5,294 bases of DNA from Reddybacter sp041622675 (GTDB lineage: Bacteria > Pseudomonadota > Gammaproteobacteria > Pseudomonadales > Porticoccaceae): contig JBFJYH010000084.1 of the NCBI GenBank assembly GCA_041622675.1, forward strand, positions 1 to 5,294, written 5' to 3'. The stretch's first letter is position 1; every line of letters begins with the position of its first letter. Under the pieces are notes generated by a model, which made no database searches, had not been told where the DNA came from, and was given only the letters and a program-made list of their open reading frames with translations. Both the position numbers and the translations under genes were made by a program. Below, piece by piece: positions 1-3,893 of this stretch.

Positions 1-1
1 A

Positions 2-1264
2 CGCGCGGCCATGGGTGACGCCGCCCTGCTCGCCGCCAAAGCCATCAACTACGAAGGCGCGGGGACCGTGGAGTTTTTACTCGATACCGATGACACCTTC
101 TACTTTATGGAGATGAACACCCGCCTGCAGGTCGAGCACCCGGTGACAGAAATGATCACTGGCCAGGACTTAGTCGAGTGGCAACTTCGTGTCGCCGCCG
201 GGCAAGACCTGCCACTGAACCAAGAACAACTACACTTTAACGGCCACGCCTTTGAGGCACGCATTTACGCCGAAGACCCGGACAATGACTTCTTGCCCGT
301 TACAGGCACGCTATCCTATCTACAAGTCCCCGAAGAGAGTCCCAATGTGCGTGTCGACACTGGCGTATTACAAGGCGACGAGGTGAGCATTTATTACGAC
401 CCGATGATCGCCAAGCTCATTGTGTGGGACGAAAACCGCGATCGCGCCCTGAGCCGCCTAGCCAAAGCACTGAGCGAATACCACATTAGCGGCATGACCA
501 CCAATGTCGACTTCCTCTACAATTTAGCCACTGCTGAACCCTTCCGCAACGCTGATCTCGACACAGGCTTTATCGAAAAACATCGCGACCTGATCTTCCA
601 CAAAAACGAAGCCGAATTGGAACGCTATCTGCCTCTGGCCACCCTCTTTTTAATCCTCAAGCGCAACCGCGATGCGGCCGACCTCGCCTCGCAAAGCGCC
701 GACCCCCACTCGCCCTGGCACGCCACCAACGGCTGGCGCAGTGGCAGCGCCAACATCCACGACTACCACCTGCTAATTAATGGCAGCGAGATCACCGTGG
801 TGGCCGAAGAAACTAGCCCCGGCCACTTTAGCCTGAGCACACCCGGTGCCGCCACTGACCTGAACGTCCAACTCAGTGGCAGCCTTGAGGGCAAGGACCT
901 CCACGCCGACGTCGATGGCCATCGCATTCACGCCTCGATCGTCGCCCACGACGGTATTTATAGCCTGTTCACCCAAGATGCAGCTCTGCAATTTAGCCTC
1001 GTTGAACCCGATTGCGGCGACCAAGGCGACGATGCTGAAACCGGTTTCAACGCACCGATGACCGGCACCATTGTCGCCCTGCCTGTCGACGCAGGGGCCA
1101 CGGTGAAAAAAGATCAAGCCATTGTGATTATGGAAGCCATGAAAATGGAGCACACCATTCGCGCCCCTGCCGACGGTACAGTCGTCGAATTTTACTGCCA
1201 ACCCGGCGACTTGGTTGACGGTGGAGCCGAGCTGGTTAACTTTGAAGCGACGGACAGCGAATAA
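2..1264 (+). CDS. liuD: 3-methylcrotonyl-CoA carboxylase, biotin-carrying alpha subunit (3' part, 5' end outside window)
   Basis: This subunit carries out ATP-dependent carboxylation of its own biotin, which the beta subunit then uses to carboxylate 3-methylcrotonyl-CoA in cytosolic leucine degradation. The frame is open to the left edge, so the ATG at 11 is an internal Met, not the start. Counting from that Met, residues 31-46 carry the biotin-carboxylase active-site block FMEMNTRLQVEHPVTE. E34, N36, R38, Q40 and E42 align with E. coli AccC E288, N290, R292, Q294 and E296, and R84 (FEARIYAEDP) with R338. About 255 N-terminal residues, including most of the ATP-grasp domain, are therefore missing; the full protein would be near 670 aa, normal for the family. 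A linker/BT-type region with SPWHATNGWR (234-243) follows. The biotinyl domain comes last, with EAMKMEH and biotinylated Lys378 (codon at 1142). It has APMTG where APMPG is usual. Propionyl- or geranyl-CoA carboxylase is possible from the domains alone; the adjacent HMG-CoA lyase favours methylcrotonyl-CoA. Confidence 0.9.
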   Translation, partial: RAAMGDAALLAAKAINYEGAGTVEFLLDTDDTFYFMEMNTRLQVEHPVTEMITGQDLVEWQLRVAAGQDLPLNQEQLHFNGHAFEARIYAEDPDNDFLPVTGTLSYLQVPEESPNVRVDTGVLQGDEVSIYYDPMIAKLIVWDENRDRALSRLAKALSEYHISGMTTNVDFLYNLATAEPFRNADLDTGFIEKHRDLIFHKNEAELERYLPLATLFLILKRNRDAADLASQSADPHSPWHATNGWRSGSANIHDYHLLINGSEITVVAEETSPGHFSLSTPGAATDLNVQLSGSLEGKDLHADVDGHRIHASIVAHDGIYSLFTQDAALQFSLVEPDCGDQGDDAETGFNAPMTGTIVALPVDAGATVKKDQAIVIMEAMKMEHTIRAPADGTVVEFYCQPGDLVDGGAELVNFEATDSE

Positions 1265-1275
1265 GCACTGGCACC

Positions 1276-1299
1276 TTGAAGGGCAAGGACGCTCTTCAA
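1276..1299 (+). terminator. Hairpin just after liuD, without a T-tract
   Basis: TTGAAGGGC (1276-1284) pairs with GCTCTTCAA (1291-1299) across a 6-nt loop, giving a 9-bp stem with one G-U pair, 11 nt after the liuD stop. No run of T follows, so efficient intrinsic termination is unlikely. A partial attenuator or an mRNA 3'-end stabiliser that lowers liuE relative to liuD is more plausible. Confidence 0.35.
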
Positions 1300-1427
1300 C
1301 CGCGACTCGCTGTAAGTACCACCCTGTGCCTAAGGTTTAGAAATAGCTTTTTGCCTAACGTCTGTACTGGCGCTCTAGCGACAGCCTCCGAACGCTCGCT
1401 AATCTCGGCAGCGCCTCACAGTGCCTA

Positions 1428-1462
1428 TTTTCAACCAAACTGGAACCGCCATGGGTTGAAAA
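1428..1462 (+). repeat. Perfect 9-bp inverted repeat upstream of liuE
   Basis: TTTTCAACC (1428-1436) and GGTTGAAAA (1454-1462) are exact reverse complements separated by 17 nt. The spacer can form an inner TGG/CCA stem. The right arm ends 35 nt before the liuE start codon, so the element could be a hairpin in the liuE leader or a DNA operator. The seven bases TTCAACC also occur at 1295-1301, so the right arm has a second possible partner. Confidence 0.4.
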
Positions 1463-1485
1463 AAACACCTTCCTGATAAACGAGT

Positions 1486-1489
1486 GGAG
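1486..1489 (+). promoter_or_regulatory. Ribosome binding site of liuE
   Basis: GGAG lies 8 nt before the ATG at 1498. This spacing supports that ATG as the start, and the protein then begins about ten residues before the conserved EVGPRDGLQNE block, as expected for bacterial members. Confidence 0.8.
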
Positions 1490-1497
1490 TAAAGCTC

Positions 1498-2412
1498 ATG
1501 AGCCTGCCACAGCACGTTAAAATTTTTGAAGTAGGCCCTCGCGACGGCCTACAAAATGAACCCGCTCCAGTGGATACCGCCACCAAGGTCGCGCTCATCG
1601 AAAAACTGGCCGCTGCCGGCGTATCAGCCATCGAGAGCGGCAGCTTTGTCAGCCCAAAATGGGTACCGCAAATGGCCGGCAGCGAGGCTGTGTTCGGCAC
1701 ATTAACCCGCCAAAGCGGTGTCACCTACTCGGCACTGACTCCCAATATGCGCGGCCTTGAGCGGGCGATATCCGCCGGTGTTTCCGAGGTCGCCGTATTT
1801 ATCGCCGCCAGTGAAGTCTTCAGCCAAAAGAACACCAACTGCACCATCGCCGAAGGCCTGGCCCGCGCTAGTGAACTCACCCAGGTCGCCCGCAGCGAGG
1901 GTCTCGACGTGCGCGGCTATATCTCGGTCGTTGCCGGCTGCCCTTACCAAGGTGCTATTGAACCCAGCACCCTCGCCCCTCTATCACAAGCTCTCATCGA
2001 TATGGGCTGCTACGAAGTCTCACTCGGCGACTCCACGGGTGTCGCCACGCCGGGGCAAACCAAAGCCATTATTGATGCCGTCGCCAGCGCCATTCCCATC
2101 AACCAAGTCGCCATGCATTGCCACAACACCTACGGCCAAGCACTGGCTAATATCTACGCCGCATTAGAAATGGGTGTCGCCGTTATCGACAGCTCAGTGG
2201 CCGGTTTAGGCGGCTGCCCCTACGCACCCGGAGCAACAGGCAATGTCGCAACAGAAGATGTCGTTTATATGCTCAACGGCATGGGTATTGAGCACGGCAT
2301 TGATCTTGAAAAATTAGTGCAGGCCGGAGACTTTATTGTCCGCCAACTGGGGCGACAAAATGACTCAGGGGCGGCGCGGGCCATGTTGGTGAAAGCCTGT
2401 GAAATGCCCTAA
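1498..2412 (+). CDS. liuE: Hydroxymethylglutaryl-CoA lyase
   Basis: This cytosolic enzyme cleaves (S)-3-hydroxy-3-methylglutaryl-CoA into acetyl-CoA and acetoacetate, the last step of leucine/isovalerate degradation. The 304-aa length is typical of the bacterial enzyme. It is a single TIM-barrel of the HMGL-like family. EVGPRDGLQNE (11-21) supplies Arg15 and metal ligand Asp16. IESGSFVSPKWVPQM (45-59) supplies Glu46. MHCHNTYGQA (206-215) supplies metal-binding His207 and His209. The signature loop GLGGCPYAPGATGN (236-249) carries catalytic Cys240 and Asn249. Each matches human HMGCL numbering minus 26 (R41, D42, E72, H233, H235, C266, N275), so no catalytic residue is missing. Homocitrate and isopropylmalate synthases share the fold but not the GGCPYAPGA loop. 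The gene follows liuD on the same strand, fitting the liu operon order, though with a long gap. Alternative names are mvaB and hmgL. Confidence 0.96.
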   Translation: MSLPQHVKIFEVGPRDGLQNEPAPVDTATKVALIEKLAAAGVSAIESGSFVSPKWVPQMAGSEAVFGTLTRQSGVTYSALTPNMRGLERAISAGVSEVAVFIAASEVFSQKNTNCTIAEGLARASELTQVARSEGLDVRGYISVVAGCPYQGAIEPSTLAPLSQALIDMGCYEVSLGDSTGVATPGQTKAIIDAVASAIPINQVAMHCHNTYGQALANIYAALEMGVAVIDSSVAGLGGCPYAPGATGNVATEDVVYMLNGMGIEHGIDLEKLVQAGDFIVRQLGRQNDSGAARAMLVKACEMP

Positions 2413-2436
2413 AAAAACCGCCACAGCCTATCAGCG

Positions 2437-2504
2437 AGGCGTTGAAACGGCACAATTCCGGCCGCTTGAGCACATGGCTGTCAAGCATTGTTGTCGCCTT
2501 TTTT
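2437..2504 (+). terminator. Possible liuE transcription terminator (weak, imperfect)
   Basis: A run of six T (2499-2504) directly follows CGCC. CGCCT (2495-2499) can pair with AGGCG (2437-2441), enclosing a smaller hairpin GCTTGA/TCAAGC (2464-2469/2481-2486, 11-nt loop). The outer stem is only 5 bp with a long enclosed region, so this is not a classical terminator. Its position after liuE and the T-tract are the main support. Confidence 0.35.
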
Positions 2505-2545
2505 ATCGTTTGTTGTAAAGACTTTTCATGTAAATAATGGCGACG

Positions 2546-2568
2546 CGTGACCCACTGCCAGGGTCACG
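2546..2568 (+). repeat. Perfect 8-bp stem, 7-nt loop hairpin
   Basis: CGTGACCC (2546-2553) and GGGTCACG (2561-2568) are exact complements around a 7-nt loop. No T-tract follows on the plus strand. It lies about 95 nt upstream of the -35 box of the next gene and just downstream of a weak promoter-like pair, TTGTTG (2510-2515) and AATAAT (2533-2538) with a 17-nt spacer. It may be an operator, a leader hairpin or part of a small RNA; nothing here decides between these. Confidence 0.45.
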
Positions 2569-2626
2569 AGAAGGCCGCGAGCACTAGGTGACAAAGCTCA
2601 TACTAATCCGAAGCTGATTTTGACTA

Positions 2627-2640
2627 CTTAACAAGTTAAG
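2627..2640. promoter_or_regulatory. Short dyad, possible operator
   Basis: CTTAAC (2627-2632) and GTTAAG (2635-2640) are inverted copies separated by AA, ending 23 nt before the -35 box at 2664. The position suits an activator site or an upstream operator. The arms are short, so chance is a real alternative. Confidence 0.3.
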
Positions 2641-2663
2641 GTGAAAATTACGTGATTGAATAC

Positions 2664-2691
2664 TTGCCACAGAAAAATGCTTCCCTACAAT
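2664..2691 (+). promoter_or_regulatory. Sigma70-type promoter of the 152-aa exported protein gene
   Basis: The -35 box TTGCCA (2664-2669) and the -10 box TACAAT (2686-2691) each match consensus at five of six positions and are separated by 16 nt. Transcription would start near 2698, giving a leader of about 40 nt. This is the clearest promoter in the window and implies independent, probably fairly strong expression. Confidence 0.65.
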
Positions 2692-2722
2692 GGACAGTAC
2701 AAAACCAGCACATCATCCAAAC

Positions 2723-2727
2723 GGGGA
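2723..2727 (+). promoter_or_regulatory. Ribosome binding site of the 152-aa protein
   Basis: GGGGA lies 10 nt before the ATG at 2738. A second in-frame ATG two codons later (MKMK) is possible but less well spaced; either start gives a complete signal peptide. Confidence 0.55.
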
Positions 2728-2737
2728 ATAAAACACC

Positions 2738-3196
2738 ATGAAAATGAAAAATATCGTAATTGCGGCAACATTAGCTGGCTTAAGTGTCAATGTTATGGCT
2801 GCTGAAGGTGGTTTTTTTAGCCGTCTTGGTTTTGGTAGCAATAGCGCTAACTCAGCGGCAACAGCTGAAGCTAATATTCGTGTTGATACCAACATCAATG
2901 AGAGAGCGGCTCAGGCTAAAGCTAATGCTGACGCTAAGCGCGAGTCTATGAAAGCCGATATGGCAAAGAAAAAAGCAGACGCAAAAGCTAAGCGCGAAGA
3001 AATGAAGGCAAAATCAGAAGCCCAAAAAGCTGAACGTGAAGCCAAGGCAAAAGCAGACGCAAAGGTTCGCGCTGAACAGCGTGCAGCTGCGAAAGCAGAA
3101 GTAAAAACGCAAGTAGAAGAGAAAAAATCAGCATTGCGTAGCCTGACCGACTTTAAGGTTAACGCAAACGTTGAAGCAGGTGTTGATGCCCAGTAA
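2738..3196 (+). CDS. Small exported Ala/Lys/Glu-rich helical protein, function unknown
   Basis: I do not recognise this 152-aa protein. It starts with a standard Sec signal peptide: Lys2/Lys4, a hydrophobic core at about 6-19, and a likely type I cleavage after VMA (21) or MAA (22). No lipobox Cys is present, so a soluble periplasmic or secreted product is expected. The mature part begins with a Gly/Phe/Ser/Asn-rich stretch (23-43). Residues about 54-135 are an Ala/Lys/Arg/Glu/Gln-dominated segment with no proline or glycine, predicted to be one long charged helix or coiled coil. ADAK recurs at 64, 80 and 106. The tail VNANVEAGVDAQ loosely echoes ANIRVDTNIN at 45-54. The protein lacks Cys, Trp, Tyr, His and Pro, and the mature form carries a net positive charge (about 28 K/R against 21 D/E). 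It has its own promoter and terminator, so it appears monocistronic. A periplasmic chaperone-like, envelope-spacer or nucleic-acid/polyanion-binding role is conceivable but not shown. Confidence 0.85.
   Translation: MKMKNIVIAATLAGLSVNVMAAEGGFFSRLGFGSNSANSAATAEANIRVDTNINERAAQAKANADAKRESMKADMAKKKADAKAKREEMKAKSEAQKAEREAKAKADAKVRAEQRAAAKAEVKTQVEEKKSALRSLTDFKVNANVEAGVDAQ
2971..3063 (+). repeat. Internal direct repeat in the helical protein gene
   Basis: The 15-mer AAAAGCAGACGCAAA occurs at 2971-2985 and exactly again at 3049-3063, 78 nt (26 codons) apart and in the same frame, encoding KADAK each time. A diverged third copy (GCTGACGCTAAG) is near 2927. This points to growth of the helix by internal duplication, although low-complexity Lys/Ala coding could give partial matches. 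Confidence 0.6.
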
Positions 3197-3221
3197 GTCT
3201 TGGATTGACAGCCTGTCGCAG

Positions 3222-3245
3222 AAAGGGCCTTAGGGGCCCTTTTTT
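3222..3245 (+). terminator. Strong intrinsic terminator after the 152-aa protein gene
   Basis: AAAGGGCC (3222-3229) pairs perfectly with GGCCCTTT (3235-3242) around a 5-nt loop, and six T (3240-3245) overlap and follow the stem. It begins 26 nt after the stop codon at 3194-3196. This is a classical Rho-independent terminator and closes the monocistronic unit. Confidence 0.9.
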
Positions 3246-3341
3246 GTTTCTAGTGTTATTTCACTGTGAACGATCAATTAAGCCATCGAATGTCTTTGCT
3301 GTCTAGACCTTACTCTGCCGTTTCTTACTGCGGAGATTCCC

Positions 3342-3464
3342 ATGATTCCAAGTGATAAAACGCAATACTCGCAGACACATATCGATGAACGGAAAGCCAT
3401 CGGCCTTTCCAAAGCACAATATTGTAAACAGCGCAACATCAAGCTTCACAGTTGGCGGCAGTGA
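3342..3464 (+). pseudogene. Remnant resembling the N-terminus of an IS66-type TnpA accessory protein
   Basis: An ATG at 3342, with GGAG (3332-3335) 6 nt upstream, opens a 40-codon frame ending in TGA at 3462. The peptide contains HIDERKAIGLSKAQYCKQRN (13-32) followed by IKLHSWRQ. It resembles the family pattern in which a W..HI....SGLSQAAYCRQ block leads into a helix-turn-helix and a F.YWRR motif. Known TnpA proteins are around 100 aa, so only the first part would survive, with a residue or two lost before WR. No TnpB or TnpC and no IS66-like terminal inverted repeats are visible nearby. I therefore read it as a truncated relic; a genuine short ORF or chance similarity remain possible. The match is from memory of the family and was not searched. 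Confidence 0.45.
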
Positions 3465-3479
3465 GAAAACTCTGCCAAC
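3451..3479. repeat. Bulged inverted repeat at the junction of the two remnants
   Basis: GTTGG (3451-3455) pairs with CCAAC (3475-3479) and CAG (3459-3461) with CTG (3472-3474), leaving a 3-nt bulge on one side and a 10-nt loop. It sits where the TnpA-like reading ends and the methyltransferase-like reading begins. It could be a trace of the rearrangement or coincidence. Confidence 0.25.
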
Positions 3480-3482
3480 GGT

Positions 3483-3832
3483 GCCTTTTCCGACATTACC
3501 TTTATGTTTAAGTATTTTCATCCTGTGCCCACAGAGTTAATGGCAGATGTTTTGGATGAGGCCGAGCGTGTTTTAAAATTCGGTGTTAGTCAGAGCCGGG
3601 GTTATCAATTTATTAAATAAGACATTTTTTTCATCGCATGAAGAAGTGAGTTTTAATTGCCCCGTGGCTTTTAAAAACTTTAAGGACTTTGAAAACAAGC
3701 TTTTTACAGCGATTCACGCCCAACATTCCCTTTCGTCACAACTGCAAAAAAGGTGGGAGATCAGTTTGTACTAAGCATGGGTAGCGATGGTGCGCAATTT
3801 CTGATGCCGATACGAGTGGATGTACTACAAAA
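3483..3832 (+). pseudogene. Frameshifted C-terminal remnant of a class I SAM-dependent methyltransferase
   Basis: Three stretches read as one protein if two frameshifts are allowed. Fragment 1 (about 3483-3584) gives SDITFMFKYFHPVP then ELMADVLDEAERVLKFG. This fits the motif in methyltransferases where a hydrophobic strand and H.VP loop precede EA.RVLKPGG. Fragment 2 (3577-3752, next frame) gives LLNKTFFSSHEEVSFNCPV, then AFKNFKDFENKLF. Fragment 3 (about 3750-3829, back in the first frame) gives SMGSDGAQFLMPIRVDVLQK, a typical C-terminal strand of such enzymes. Fragments 1 and 3 share a frame, so the indels are opposite in sign. The second falls at an A6 run (3746-3751), where one extra A would restore LQKKVGDQF. 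The N-terminal SAM-binding GxGxG part is absent. The substrate cannot be inferred and the product is presumably non-functional. Sequencing error at the A6 run could explain one shift but not the missing front half. Confidence 0.5.
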
Positions 3833-3873
3833 AAGGCCTAAAAACTGCCTGGGGGCTGCTACTAGGAACAGCC
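3830..3873 (-). terminator. Weak terminator candidate for the antiporter gene
   Basis: Read on the minus strand after the stop at 3894, GGCTG (complement of 3869-3873) can pair with CAGCC (complement of 3854-3858) across a 10-nt loop. T-rich runs (complements of A-runs at 3840-3844 and 3829-3834) come later. The stem is short and the first T-tract is 9 nt away, so support is modest. Confidence 0.3.
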
Positions 3874-3893
3874 TCATATCTGATACAGGTGAG

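Larger units (their letters stand above)
1265..1497 (+). other. Structured 233-nt gap between liuD and liuE
   Basis: Liu genes are usually packed tightly, so this spacing is long. I see no credible gene: the only open frame needs a TTG start inside a hairpin, has no ribosome binding site and has an unremarkable composition. The gap holds three inverted repeats: 1276-1299, TAGCGA/TCGCTA at 1376-1381/1396-1401, and the 9-bp repeat 1428-1462. I found no convincing sigma70 promoter, so whether liuE is transcribed by read-through or separately is open. Confidence 0.5.
2413..2737 (+). other. Intergenic regulatory region between liuE and the small exported protein gene
   Basis: This 325-nt stretch has no supported gene. 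It contains a weak terminator candidate near 2499-2504, an 8-bp hairpin at 2546-2568, a dyad at 2627-2640, a sigma70 promoter at 2664-2691 and a ribosome binding site at 2723-2727. Base composition drops visibly from the GC-rich liu genes to AT-richer sequence from about 2500 onward. Confidence 0.6.

Noticed and set aside
773..1201. 142-codon minus-strand ORF opposite the liuD 3' end
   Set aside because: Shadow of a well-supported gene; no family motif or ribosome binding site, and the plus frame carries the biotinyl domain.
1276..1476. 66-codon plus-strand ORF in the liuD-liuE gap
   Set aside because: TTG start inside a hairpin stem, no Shine-Dalgarno sequence and no recognisable motif.
1702..2167. 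Overlapping ORFs on both strands within liuE (1702-1950 minus, 1757-2167 plus)
   Set aside because: Products of GC-rich codon bias in the lyase gene; the lyase frame has every catalytic residue.
2537..2587. 16-codon ORF spanning the 2546-2568 hairpin, considered as a leader peptide
   Set aside because: No ribosome binding site, no run of regulatory codons, and no terminator/antiterminator arrangement before 2738.
2713..2898. 61-codon minus-strand ORF with a hydrophobic tail opposite the signal peptide
   Set aside because: It is the complement of the Sec signal-peptide gene start and has no start signals of its own.
3303..3521. 72-codon minus-strand ORF across the TnpA-like relic
   Set aside because: No motif and no ribosome binding site; the plus strand gives recognisable family-like sequence.
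3745..3756. Programmed -1 frameshift at the A6G run
   Set aside because: The frame-0 codons are CAA AAA AGG, so the classical A AAA AAG register is not in phase, and a second independent shift lies upstream; decay or sequencing error fits better.
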